DNA of 41,458 nucleotides from Perkinsus marinus ATCC 50983 (taxonomy: Eukaryota > Perkinsozoa > Perkinsida > Perkinsidae), in NCBI RefSeq assembly GCF_000006405.1, contig NW_003215582.1, positions 435,758-477,215 of the forward strand. Reading direction: 5' to 3'. Positions 21,322 through 33,404 of this stretch are shown here, piece after piece (positions within the stretch are counted from its first letter, which is position 1; every line of letters begins with the position of its first letter). The translations under genes and the position numbers were made by a program. The notes below the pieces were generated by a model. The model was given only the letters and a program-made list of their open reading frames with translations, did no database searches and was not told the DNA's origin.

Positions 21322-23156
21322 ATGCCCCCCTTTGAGTGTTCTCAGTCCGGTGGCTGTGGTGGTAGTGCACCTTGCGACCCCCAAGCACAGCAGCCTCTCA
21401 GTGGAAGGAGCGAAAACAGCAAACAGGAGGAGCTGGCGTCTCTAGCGAGTCGTGATGCGTTCGCCCAGATGAAGAGGGTAGTTCGCAGATGCCCCTGAGC
21501 TGACCCATACCATTGATGCTGTAGACTAGCATGGCCAGTCGCATGTTTGTTGAGAGCATTAAGGAGGAAGATACTGGACTCAGAGCCGACTCCAGGCTTA
21601 GTCACCCACTAGATGCTAGATCGTACTGTACCAATCTAGACCACAGGAAGCACACTCGAGCTGAAGATACTCCCCAGCCTTGAAGGAAGTCGTAGAGCTC
21701 ATCACCATCGGCCAGGAAATGCCCGCCCCTGTGGGTAGCTACAGGTACCTGGCATTCAAGTACTGGGGAGACATTGACGTGTTCGAGAAGGTCAGTTCAT
21801 CACATCATCATCTACACAATCAGCCTAGGTCACTCAGGTGTATCTAGACTCGCCTAGTGAGGTCACTGCAAGGATATTCACCAAACATCTCCAGCGCGTT
21901 ATCATTAACGTACTGAATCTCCAGGCAACCACCGCTACGTCAGAGTCGGCCCATTCAAGTGACTCACTCGTACGAGGGGTGTACTTCCTCGAACTCAAGT
22001 GTGGCCTCCATCCGAACGCATCTCTGACATCTATAACTGGTCTTGGTAAATGGGACTATGCTGGCAGGAAGCTCGTGGACTATGACGGACCACGCGTGTA
22101 TCGACAAGTAGGAATATGATGAAATGCGGCTTGCCACTTTCAACGGCCTCAGTTATCGAGACTATTGGCTGAAGGACTCCTCAACGAGCATGTCCTCCGT
22201 AAGGCTCCTTGCCTGGACTCTCGTCACTCAGTAGAAGCTCAGTGGAGTACAACCTACAAGCATTGGATACTATCCATCGGAGAGGCCCAGTCGCCGTCCA
22301 GGCTCACCTCGAGGGTATCTTCAGGAGGAGCGGCTCAAAGGGACAGGGCCATGACTGAATATGAGTTCTTCCGTCAGTGGGTTCACAGCTTCCCAAAGCT
22401 TCGGTGGTCACCTAAGGAGATCATAGCTGGTCGAAAGGTGATCACTGATGACTACTCTTTCTGATAGGGGATGTTGTTGTAGGTCGTCAGTAACAGTGAC
22501 GGCCTGAGTATGACTCTGGAAGATGCCGTTCGGTCCAGTCGGGGGGAGGTGAAGCTGGATGTAGCTGTGTCCTTACCACAAGGGAGGATAATAGAAGCAT
22601 CGGTGTTATGGCAAGTAGAGAGCGATGAAGGCCTCCTCACGAAGCCCCTCGACCCGTATAAAGAATCACTCAATTCTGATATACTTAAATATGCCGGTGG
22701 TAACAAACAAGATTTCTATAAGACGGCCAAGAGGATGTGGTCGAGAGAGGTGTATAACTACTACCAGCATCTTTACAATGACACCAAGAGGACGGAAAGC
22801 CTCAATGTTCGATCTGCTGAATCGGTCGGCCAATTGCAACTACTATCGTCATCAGGTCCTGTGGACTCTGGCTAAGCTCTTTTCATCTCCACCAGCAGCT
22901 GTAGCACGGTGCATCACTGATCTCAGAACTATCGATCATGCTCTGGAGTCTAGGTAGTGATGGTTACACCCTGTGCATATTGCCGAAAAGGCTACTCCCA
23001 GATGGCGTACTAGACTTATACTACTCAACAGAGAGCCTCTCATACGAGGCCTTGCCTACTGCCAGCATCTTCTGTCGAAGAATATGGGTGCTATGCTCCG
23101 CAGTACTCCACACTTCGCTGCTAAGATTAACAACTCGCTCAAAGTATTGCCATTAG
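21322..23156 (+). CDS. Putative nucleotidyltransferase-fold protein
   Basis: Eight exons join in phase to about 506 residues: 21322-21477, 21525-21622, 21667-21790, 21838-22107, 22153-22437, 22483-22806, 22856-22953 and 22991-23156. Introns are 37-49 nt. Residues about 107-123 read VGSYRYLAFKYWGDIDV, which fits the signature of the polymerase-beta-like nucleotidyltransferase superfamily (hG[GS], 9-13 residues, then DhD). A third carboxylate is expected on a strand, and VKLDVAV near residue 337 fits. Other likely conserved blocks are VYFLELKCG, WSPKEIIAGRK, GRIIEASVLW and KTAKRMWS. The C-terminal part is helical. From memory, an uncharacterised family in large DNA viruses has similar blocks, but that is unverified. 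The frame after 22991 is uncertain: an alternative frame to 23161 also looks protein-like. Substrate unknown. Confidence 0.6.
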
Positions 23157-23253
23157 TCTGATGTTGCTATTGCCACCCCTGGTCAGCTCGCAGTCGCGGT
23201 ACTATCGACTACAACGCGTAAAGGCATGGGGCTAATCCCGAGGCCGGAGAGGC

Positions 23254-26200
23254 ATGGAACGATCGCTGACCGAGCTGCTGGCATTTCCGATGTATTCAGC
23301 CTCTCTCTATATCTGTCAATTGATGGTGTATTACCACCAGGCATTGGATGATGTAATTAGTGAAGTTGTCTGGGAGATGGTACAGGACGCTGCCGTCCGG
23401 GCTTTGCTGTGCATCACTGTGGTAGACTTAGACCAGACCGTAGTTCAAAGCGAGGTAAGGGTATTGTCACTGTTGTTGAGTACTGCCACCTCTGAGGTAC
23501 ATCACTTCTTACGAGACTATCGTCTACTACCAACAGCACTACGAGACGTTGAGAGCGTACTAGATAAGGCTATCGAGGCCTTCCTAGAGTCTGGGCGTAG
23601 TTGGCAATACATGATGGCAATGATGATGCCCTCAATTCTCAGGGGATGCCTCTATTCTTCTTGATGGATACGAGGGAGGTGGTCCCGGCGTACGAGGGCT
23701 GAGGATAGGGAGGGTTTACACCATCATTGACGTCTTATGGTCTGGGACTAGATCGGTCATATTCAAGTGCCGACAGGAAGAGGCATCGGACAGGGCTAGC
23801 AGTGGAGGAGGAGGCCAGCGCCCTCATAACACGTGTAGGAAAGGGTCTGAGAAGTCTCCCATACAGATGGCCATGCCGTCCGGACGAGGGTCGGAGCAGG
23901 ACAAGAGGCTTTTGGATGCTAAGGTCCTCTCCGCTTCCATCCAAGAGGGTCTCCCAACACGCTCGCGTCTCAGTCGCTTTTGTCTAGTGCTAGCCATATA
24001 AACTCTCACACTGTTGTGGACGATTGCTGCCGACTACGCGATGACTCCTACTCCCGTCTGGTGGCCGTGAAGCTGTTCTATCGGCCACAGACTGATGGAG
24101 AAACGTCGATGATAATGAACGAATGTGCAGTTCATAAATACCTCAGTGATGAGCACACAGTACAGCAGCCATCTTAGAAGGCCTTCCCTAATAGGTGAGA
24201 AGCTTATTGCTCGAGACAGCCGTGGTGGGAAGGTGGATACTGGGGATGCTCCGGCACCTTCGCCTCCTCCTCCTCCTCCTTTCCCCCGATGGATTCACTG
24301 TGGTAGCACAGGATCTGGTCTGCGCTACTCTGTGATGGATATGTTCGAGGGCATCACACTTGAACAGGAACTACAGGTCGTAGCTAGGACCATACGAGGT
24401 GATGACAGAAGTCCTAGTTGTAGGATATTATAGAGGGCCGGCGCCCGCCTTATACTCTGGGTGAAGCTCAGAGTGTTATGAAGGCTCTCCTAGCTGCTGT
24501 AAGTACTAGCGACTTGCGTGATGCCGCTGCCACGGCCGAGCAGGTGGAAGCGGCCCATGAGGTGGGAGTAGTACACCGCAACATCAACCCTAGTAGTATA
24601 GTCGTGATGGAGTACCATGAGGCCAGCGTGTATGGAGAGACATCTACGGACGAAGAGAGTGAGCAGTCCCATCACCACTACCACAGGCTGGTAGCGTTGA
24701 TGGATTGGGCCGCTGCGACAATAGAGGCTACACCGACAACAGAACACTCTGGTGATGGGCGAAATGGTGACGATTAGTGATGATAGTCGTGGTCAGGGAA
24801 AACTCCTAGAGAGGACGAGAAAAATAAAGGCCTGTCAGAGAGTAAAGCTGATGATAGCCAAGAAGAAGGGAGAGGTGGTCCTATACCTGACTGGTCATCT
24901 CTACTCAAAGTTGTGGGGTGGGTTGCACCCGAACAAGTAGCGTCATCAGCATCCTACTACTGCAGTTCACTATCACGGCCCTTTGCAGATCCAGAGATGG
25001 GCGCAACAGTCTAGCTTTGGAATAGTGACAGTAGGGGCTGTTGCCTCTGGACATGCACTACCAACTGAGCCATCAAGTGATCCCCCCGCTACTGCCAACA
25101 ATGATAAGTCCCTCGCACATTCGCGGGCTCAGCCAACCACTGAAATGGTAGAGGCACCCTTGTGGGTGTACCGTCACCTCTCTCGTGTCTCAGGCCATGG
25201 ACGTTTACTCCTGTGCAGTCGTTCTGTCCCAATGCTATGGTGCTGTGCGCTATGCTCAATGCAAAGCCGATGCTGATATTACCTATTACAAGCCTAATCT
25301 GAGAGCAACGCCGCTTCCACAGCTAGCACATTGTGCTTCTCCAGTCACACTAGAGGACCAAGGACTCCTCAGAGTGAAGCAGCTTGTGGAGGCACATGTA
25401 CAGTCCCTCGACCAAGCACAGGATCAGCTCGCCCGGGGAGTTTATGGTAGTGAGAAGTATCTATGGTCACGTCATCGCTGTGTGTGGAAGGTCTGGAAGT
25501 GGTGAGGTCCCCAATGCGTGCTGGAGGGGACATCTATAGACGCCTTGTCGTGGCTATTGATAAGTACCGCGAAACTCCTGCATCTGAGCTGCAGTCTCAG
25601 AAGAGAGACATCTGCTTCGGGTGTGTTGGTGGTGGTCGCCGCCTTACTCCCGTTCACTGTTATAACGTAGGTACCCCCAAGTGACCAGCGTGCTCCGACA
25701 GTCACTGCGCCCACGCTCTTCTGACCGTCCCGCAGGATCCTGTCGTGGCCTCAAACGCTTGCTCTCTATAGCTTTTGATCGGGACGTCCTCCGTATTGTG
25801 GAGACGTCAGCGCGGCTTAACCGTCGCGTGGTGCGGGACGGTCCGCCTCTGGTGAGCACCTTTCTATGCATCACTATGTTGTGATCACCCGTAGGTCCTA
25901 CCGTGGAGCATCATTGCTGATGAGCTCGGTGTGGGGCCTCTCAGCGAGGGTTATATACGCCGGTTATTGAAGGAGTGTTCAACTCAGAAGAAGCTCATCC
26001 TCTTTGGACAGGCGGCTTGGGCTGGTTGCAGTAGACTGTGTCGTATCTTTATGGAGGCTGGTGTGAACCCTTTCGAGAACCCAGCAGAGGAGTGTACAGC
26101 TACTGGAGCTTCGGAGCAGCACTCTGAGATGAGTAGTGCAGTAGCTGTTGATGATGAGGCTGATGGTACTTCTTCAGGCAGCGCCATTTGTACAGGCTCG

Positions 26201-27206
26201 CTCACTCCTGTGCAGTTGGCCATCATGGCTGGGAGACTGAGCTGTGTCCACCTCATGGCTTCTCATGCGAGGCGACTCGGCCGGATCCATGTACCTCATC
26301 TTAGACGTGACTTGTTATCCAAGTGATACTTGCTATGGGCTTGTTCGCCAACTTGCATGTCGGTGTCTCAGGAGTGCGACGCCTATGCTGGCATCCACCA
26401 TGCCAACTATCGTCACTGAGGGCTCTATCAAGAGAGGTGATGGTATCGACCACAGTGGTTGTGCATAGCTCTGCCTCAGTATCGCCTCCCACCCCACCAT
26501 CACGGACAGCATGTCCAGCACCAGAGAGGTCCTCTCCTGGTCCATCTAGGGGACCTCTTAAGTGTATCGATATGATACTGCCTCACAACAAGGGTGGTAC
26601 GGCCCTACACTGGGCAACGACGCAGTGTCCGACCCACCTAATAAAAGCTTGCTGTAGCATCCTGTATAATACGGGTATGCCACAAACTCCCTCAATTGTA
26701 TGATTTTCTATGTAGGCCATGCCTCAGCCAACATCACCAATCACGAGGGTTTAACACCGCTGGACACTGCCGGCTGCATAGCCGATAAACCATCACGAGA
26801 AGTCGTTTGGCGTTTCTTCCTAGAGATAGGATGCCGTACCGGGCATGGGTCTCGATTTATGTGGCTCAGTCTACAGGATCGAATAGACATGACCATCCTC
26901 GCTCTCCTGTTAGCCTCAATAGCCTTCGTATCTGTTGGCTTCATCACTAATCATTCCAATGTTCCTCCCGATGAAGCTGTAAAGTGGATGTTTGGATGTG
27001 CTCTGACTGTGCTCATTTTGGTCCCTTTCATGTGTATGGTCCATCGTCTTAGCCGAGCTGGGGCTGTGGGCCTTTGGTGGTTCCGACTCACCCACAGACA
27101 CAGTCGGGCCTCCACTGATTGCGGTGATTGCCACGAAGAAGAGCCCCCTACAGAAGGGGATGAGTGTAGCGGTCCTGCCAAGCGTTGTGCCCATGGTGTT
27201 TTGTGA
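23254..27206 (+). CDS. Pseudokinase, ankyrin repeat and membrane protein
   Basis: The gene starts at the ATG of MERSLTELLAFPMYSASLY and has an N-terminal helical part, then GLRIGRVYTIIDVLWSGTRS in place of the kinase glycine loop. Kinase landmarks follow: LVAVKLF (beta-3 Lys kept), MNECAVHKYL (helix C Glu), YSVMDMFEGITL (hinge), VGVVHRNINPSSIVV (catalytic loop, Asp of HRD replaced by Asn), LMDWAAAT (DFG changed to DWA), GWVAPEQ, DVYSCAVVLSQCY and a final SDRPAGSCRGL. At about 25900-26780 ankyrin-like repeats occur (LTPVQLAIMAGRLSCVHLM, GGTALHWAT, NITNHEGLTPLD). Two membrane spans follow (TILALLLASIAFVSVGFI and FGCALTVLILVPFMCMV), then a short Cys-rich tail. Many introns of about 40-50 nt were traced, several with matching phase. 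Probably a membrane-bound signalling scaffold without ordinary kinase activity. Confidence 0.65.
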
Positions 27207-28419
27207 TCGCCCCGATTTTGCCACTGAGTGTTGCATGCAGAGATTGCGATGGGTGCTATGTGTTTCTCAATACCTTTTCTGCGTTGAGGTCGTTAAAATA
27301 TCCTCTGATATACCCGTTGCCGGTCTTCCGTACTATGGAGGCCGTATAATTGTTCATTAGACCTTCATTGATAAATAAACTGCCTATGACGGTGAAAATC
27401 CCTCATTCATTCTACGGCAAAGTTAAAACTTCGCTGAAGAAAATTTTAGAATACTTGAGAGTCTTAAATATTCTGAAATTCATTGGCTGTGTCGATGGTT
27501 TCACGAGGACGAGTGTAAACTCTCAGAATTGCAGGCGCATTCGAATGTCACTGGTGAGCTTGAAAATCATACAAACACATGCATCTCGCTTGTCACAACT
27601 CCCTTCAACTCGACATCAAGTATTGTAATGAAATCCGTCAAGACCAAGGAGTACCATGCAACATATATCTATGTCGCTGGGACATAGAACTGCGCTATGC
27701 CCTAGCGAATTGTGATGTAGCTAGGAATCCTAGCCTAGAATTTCTGTGGAAGAGAGATCCCCATCATCGGCTTGTGCAGCATCTCCGGCTTCTCCCAGAG
27801 GAGTTCACAAGCAAAAATTCTCCTCTAACTGCTATCCAAAAAGCTTCATATCTCCTTTGTCGACTGATCATAATCACTGAGAATAACAATCATTGCGAAC
27901 GTGCCGATAAATCGAGGTTGCCCTTAGTAAACACCAGAGTTATACATCGCTCTCCCCCACTGTTTACCAACCATTTCGTCATATCTCACAAAGACCCGAG
28001 CCTAATTATCGACGGGTAAATGTATAGGCTGAACTGGGTCCTCATCTGACGACTGATGCATACACCGACTTGGCTGACGACTTCTTGCTGTTAATTTAAC
28101 CAGATCCTTATAAACACAAGTCTGTGAAGTATCCATGATCTACTCACTACTGTGGCCCGTACTGACAACGGTAGGGTAATCAAGAAGTTGCAAAGGCACC
28201 AATGAGCAGCTACATATAAGCTACTTGCTTCTACTACTTTGCACTCTTGAGACGAGGTTCGCAGCAAGAATAATCGTGAAGATAATCATCATCAATCATA
28301 CTAAACATCAATATCAAAAATATAGATTACTATACCACGCTAGTATTGAATTGGCAAATATAATCAATCTCGTGTGACGAGAGATTCCTGTATGGTGAAG
28401 AATGTTTCCGGGGTCTTCT
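27207..28419. other. AT-rich intergenic region, one doubtful frame
   Basis: About 1.2 kb of AT-richer DNA follows the pseudokinase gene. A plus-strand open frame of 146 codons at 27579-28019 (MHLACHNSLQLDIKYCNE) has no recognisable domain and no sign of splice-linked neighbours. I do not call it a gene. The rest shows nothing I can name. Confidence 0.4.
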
Positions 28420-29225
28420 CTACTGGGAAGCCCGGGTAATACGGCTACGAACACGCTTGAAGGCACCAGTTAGCCAGTCCAACGGGAGACACTGATGGTT
28501 CTTTTTACGACGAGGATTCGGCCTTCTAGCCGCGACATATTGTGGCGGAGGTGCGTAGAAATACATGAGATCCCCATGGCGGAGCAATGGACGGTAACGT
28601 ACCGGTTCTACCAAGCATCGGTTCCCCCAATAAATCGGTTTAGCAAGGGCACGCAACTGCATCCGGTGATACTCCACAGTCCCGAACACGGGCTTGTTTA
28701 AACTGAGACAGAGTAGCACATAGAAGACACGGGCAAAGACCAACAACTATCTTACTTGAGTCTTCTACTCCTTATTGCTTTTATGAATCTCACGTCAACT
28801 TCGTGGTCATCGATATCAGTATTGATCGACAGGCCGGGATCTCGAGGCTTCTTACACTTGACCGATGAGACGCCCGCGCTAGATTCAAGAGCAGGTGCTG
28901 GCAAGGGACAAGCCGTGAGATTGGAGGGTGGGGTCTTCTGTCTCTCGACCACGGACAGCAACGACCTCGGTGAATCGAGCGCACAAGACGGGGACTCGTC
29001 AGTTGAGAAGGACGCATCATCCACCATAGACAGACGTTCGGTTGCCGACCTCTCGAGAGCAAGAACCGGAGCTTTCGGTAGCCCGGTCCCGTCCATACAG
29101 GCACCGATGTTCTCATCACCGCAAGAAGAGAAACCTAGACCCGGCGGTGGAGGGAGAGGTGGGGTTAGAGAGGTACGCAGCTCGATAGCTGCATTGCACG
29201 ATGAGCTTGCGTTAGCAGTGGACAT
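28420..29225 (-). CDS. Unknown two-exon protein with basic C-terminus
   Basis: Exons 29225-28756 and 28702-28420 join in phase across a 53-nt GT-AG intron, giving about 250 residues from MSTANASSSC. The first exon codes for a low-complexity Ser/Pro/Leu-rich segment with a PPLPPPPGLGF stretch. The second (KPVFGTVEYHRM, then HGDLMYFYAPPPQYV) is followed by a basic patch ARRPNPRRKKN and ends SRITRASQ. The opposite strand over the first exon is also open for about 196 codons, but it lacks a supported start or splice partner. The in-phase intron favours this strand. No family is recognised. Confidence 0.5.
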
Positions 29226-29665
29226 TGATGCACGTAGCACAAGGATTCCAATCAAGTGGGAACTGAGAAAAGGAGAGGGTAAACACAGCAAGAAGTCATT
29301 ACGATTGCTAACCACCGATAACGCTATGCTACAAGACCTATCCTAGACTCGTAAACCACCAAACCGATAGGGAACACACAAGATAGTTGAGGCAATGTCC
29401 TCAGAACTCATACAAGTATCATCAAGGACCCTGTACGATCACAGCCGTTCAACTGCCTCTAAACTTCCTCACACGCACTGGTAACAGTAAAAGTCCACTT
29501 CTGAGACGGCATAACCTCTCAGCACTATTCATTAACCAACAACACAGATAATGAGCCCTTGAAAAACTCATGTGATTCGATCACCAACAAAAATCATCCA
29601 ATCTCATTCGCCATTTCTAGGCGAGCGAGATTCTATTGGCGCATATCCGAAACGGCCGCGCAGGA

Positions 29666-30996
29666 TCAAATCCTGCTCTTATACAGCCCGTCGGCCTGTC
29701 GTATGCCCAAATCTAATAAGATCTCCTCTGATCCACCGGGAATAGCATAGGCTCTAACGTCACGATACAGTCGTTCAACCTTCTCTCCCAAGCCGGAACG
29801 AGTGTACGCGTTCCCACCGAAGACCTGAGCCGCTTCCCTCGCGCAGTACTCAAATACCTAAAGTAACAGCACTACTCGTAGCATAGCAATGACTATCTTC
29901 TCACCTTAGTACTGTGAGCCTTCATCAAAGCGAGCGTGCCGCCCAAGGCCGTCATGCTCTCGCCCCACGGCATCACATTCATTTGGTGAGTGACGCTCTC
30001 AAGCCAGTACTGCACGCCCTCAATTTGACGCGCCATCTCGGCCAACTTCCATCGTATGACCGGATGTTCCATCAAAGTCTTACCAAAAGTTCTTCTCTTC
30101 TGAGCATACTTGAACGACTCCTCGTAAAGCACTCTGGAGAGCCTCGCTGCCTGCGCCACGAACCCCCAACGCTCGTGATTAAAATTGTACATTATAACTC
30201 TGAAACCCTCATTCTCCCTCCCTATAAGATTCTCCACCGGCACTTTAACATCATTGAACTCGACAAAGGTAGTCCCACTCGGCCATACACCCTGACACTC
30301 CATTCTAGTTGTCTTCACCCCGGGCATGTCCCTCTCAATCAGCAACATAGATATGCCCTTCATACCAACTCCACCAGTCCTTACCGCTACTGAGAAGTAG
30401 TCAGCGAAGATACCATTCGTTATCCACTTCTTCTCACCACTAACGATATAGTGCTTCCCATCGGCACTCAACTTAGCCGTAGTACGGATATTGGCGACAT
30501 CACTGCCTGCATACGGCTCGGTGATGCAAAGGCATTTTTTCTTCTCACCACGCAGACACGCTGGGGCCACTCTCTTCTTCAGAGCATCAGTAGCAAAGTT
30601 CAGCACCGGTGGGAGCCCAATCTGGAGGCCCTCTATGAGGCCCCACAAGACCCCACCACTTGCACATCTAGCCAACTCATCGATGAAGATTAACTCGTGG
30701 AAATAGTCATAACCCTCTGGCTTGGGGCATACCTTAGCATCCACATAGTCAAAACCTTTAGCACCAACAACACAGGGGAGGAGCCCAGCCTGACAACACT
30801 TCACATAAACCTCGGGCGGGATAGCCTTAGTCTTCTCCCAGTCGGAAACATACGGTATGACATGCTCTTCCACAAAGCTCCGACATTTGCCACGCCATGC
30901 CCGATGCGAGTTGGTATAGTAGGGGGAGCTGCAGCCCTTATAGTACCAGCTAGGCTCCGCATAGGGTACCGGTGATTCACGAAAGCCTTCAGTCAT
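29666..30996 (-). CDS. Acyl-CoA dehydrogenase
   Basis: Exons 30996-29905 and 29857-29666 join in phase over a 47-nt intron to 427 residues. Family landmarks are the FAD/substrate-binding CITEPYAGSDVANIRT, the KKWITNG strand, VPVENLIGRENEGF, the helix NHERWGFVAQAA, YAQKRRTFGKTL and the C-terminal QVFGGNAYTRS and YRDVRAYAIPGGSEEIL. At the usual catalytic position (YEGT in medium-chain type enzymes) it has PGGS instead. In isovaleryl- and long-chain-type enzymes the base sits instead on an upstream helix, where the Glu of NHERWG is the candidate. It should oxidise an acyl-CoA with electrons passing to electron-transfer flavoprotein. No clear mitochondrial presequence is visible, so peroxisomal or cytosolic placement is possible. 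The next acyl-CoA dehydrogenase gene ends only about 70 bp upstream. Confidence 0.9.
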
Positions 30997-31066
30997 TTAC
31001 GAGGAAGGAGACACCACTGCAAACATCCGCCCACGCACTCAACTCAACTCGAGGTCCTCACGAAGG

Positions 31067-33152
31067 CTACAAAGCAGACACTCTACCAGCTCGGTGAGTG
31101 AGAGATAAATCCTCCTCGGCAAACACCAGAGCTCTGTTTTCCGCATGCATCCTGGCACCATGCATCACACCGGTTGTCGTATCCATCAACCACCGATCAG
31201 CAGCGATGGTATCACTCCTCACAGCTTCCTCATGTCGGCCATGCTCCAACATCAAACCACCACACACACCACGGGCGACCAGAAACGACGCTCGAAGAGC
31301 CAGGGGCTCAGGGAACTCATCTCGGAGTAAATGGTCCGCCTGGTCCAACAGAGAGGTAACCTAACAAAGACAAGGCGATAAAAGGGACATAGACCTCTTC
31401 AACCCACCCTGGGATCAACTCCTATACTCGACTCAAACCTACGCTTAAGTGCAGCTAATGCTTCCCCTCTAGTCTGCGTGATGACCCTCAGGACATCCAT
31501 CGCCTGCACATTACTAGTACCCTCCCATATCGCCAACACCTTGAACAGCACTCAGCAGAGTGTGGCGGTAGCATGACACTACCTGGGCATCACGTAAGTG
31601 CGAGGGTAGACCAGTATCCTCCATAAACCCAGCACCACCGAAGAGCTCAATACCTTTGGATGCTACATCAACCGCTTGTCTGCCCGTCTGCAGCTTTGAT
31701 AGCGGTACCAACAGACGGAATATCATCATCTAAGCCGCGACAGTGTACCCCAAGGACTCTCAGACCTCAGTGGTGACCTCATCGTCAGTAGCAGTGGAAG
31801 CCTCCACCTTGCCCAACAGTCTTGCCATCTCCAACCACAACGAGCAGGCCGCTCGAGCTTCCACCTCTAACTCTGCCAGAGTAGCAACGTGAGCCGGCAA
31901 CTGAGACCATTCCACCTTCCCCAGTATACCTCAGACCTGCTGAGGTTACCTCTTGGAGTCTGCGGCCAAATGCCTCTCTCTTAGTAGAGTAGTCTTTAGC
32001 CAGCTGTATGATCCTCCTCATGCCAGCTGCTGCCGATACAGTATTATGTATTCGAGTGATCGATGCCAAGTTCATTATCATACTCAGTCCTCGACCATCA
32101 TAAGTCACCTAAAAAAGAACGATCGAGTAACAAGGGGAACCCCACCCTTACCCTGACCGCCTTACTAGCGTTTAATTCCATCTCAGCTGTTGGGAGTTGC
32201 CGTGTGCCCAACTTATCCTTCAGCCTTACTATCTACTCAGCAGTGATAGAGAGAATACCAGGGCCCCACTTGTGATGACCTTGAGTCCATTGAGCTTGCC
32301 CTGTTGGTCCCTTGCGGGTAGGTAGAACATTTCTAGACGTCCATTGGTGTCGGGCGTACGGGCCAACGTGAAAGTCATCTGGGCATCAGTCGCTGATGTG
32401 AACCATTTGTTACCGGTCAGCAGCCATACTCTAAGATCAGTAATACTAGGATCATGCTACGCGATGTTCTCGGCACCCACCCGTCCTCATTAGTCGACTC
32501 TACCGCAGTAGTAGCAGTTGCAGCCCCAACGTCGCTGCCACCGCCTCTCTCGGTCATCCATTGACCGCTGGTCCAGAACTCCTCTCCATCTTGGCTCATA
32601 AGGTGCCCCAAGGCAGCCTCGAGTTGTTCATTGCGATACCTCTCACTCTCGCTAGCCGGCTTGGACTCGCTCAAAATCTGCACACATATCACACGTGAAC
32701 TTGTCTGGACAAACCCTTACCTTCTCAATAACGAATGCCGCACCATCAGTCATGGCCAACGGACAGCTATAGAGCCCACTCGATGGTGCGAAAAGGTAGA
32801 GCTTGGCCAGCTGGTATACTCGAGAGAGCTCCTTCCCTAACGGTCTGGTGTAAGCCAGAGCTATAAGGCCCTCTTGGGCCGCTATAATATGCATATTCTT
32901 CCACTGAGGGCAAGTCCATATCTCATCTATCCTATTCCCCCACGCGTCATAGGGGATATGATAAGGGGTATGAAGTTCACACTGCCTGCCAGCTTCCCTA
33001 ATAGGCCCAGCACATTCCGAGCCGAACCTTCGCAAGTCCTCGTCGACCTCAGCGTATCTTGCGCCACCCAAGATTCTCTTTAGGTTACGGCGAAGGTAAC
33101 CATCCTGAATGAATGTATTAGTCAGCTCTGGTATCGGCAAAGTCACATCCAT
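31067..33152 (-). CDS. Acyl-CoA dehydrogenase of the AidB-like branch
   Basis: Several minus-strand exons start at [14 protein letters not shown]. The N-terminal part [18 protein letters not shown] and [20 protein letters not shown] is typical of the AidB/long acyl-CoA dehydrogenase branch. Next come [17 protein letters not shown] (flavin-binding), [46 protein letters not shown] and [22 protein letters not shown]. Unlike its neighbour it keeps the catalytic Glu in [11 protein letters not shown] helical C-terminal extension ends near 31067. Introns are short; exact joins were not all worked out, and several exon frames around 31780-32300 need confirmation. It lies head to tail with the other acyl-CoA dehydrogenase but is only distantly related, so this is not a recent tandem copy. 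Confidence 0.82.
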
Positions 33153-33404
33153 GGCGAAGTGGATGAATCGACTAAGTCAGCTGAGCGCAGCACCTACCAA
33201 CGAGCTCGAGTGAGTTTTGTTATTAGCGCTCGCCCTGAAAGTAATTTTCACACACCCCCTAGTGACAGTTCACAAGAGGTGGTTCATTGACAAGGTAAAG
33301 CACTCCTTTCCCTCTCGGCTTACCCCCCACACTGAGCGGGTTCTCCCACCTGTCGCGTTCCTTGGAAATATTTAAGGAGGCGTTAACTGCAGAGATATTT
33401 TCCA

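Noticed and set aside
28756-29346. Plus-strand 196-codon frame opposite the two-exon unknown gene
   Set aside because: It has no supported start or splice partner, while the minus strand has a clean in-phase intron and longer combined frame.
32583-32603. CCATCTTGGCTCA, a 13-nt match to the dinoflagellate/perkinsid spliced-leader core as I remember it
   Set aside because: It lies inside a coding exon of the AidB-like acyl-CoA dehydrogenase and lacks the 5' part and the donor site of a spliced-leader gene, so it is probably chance.
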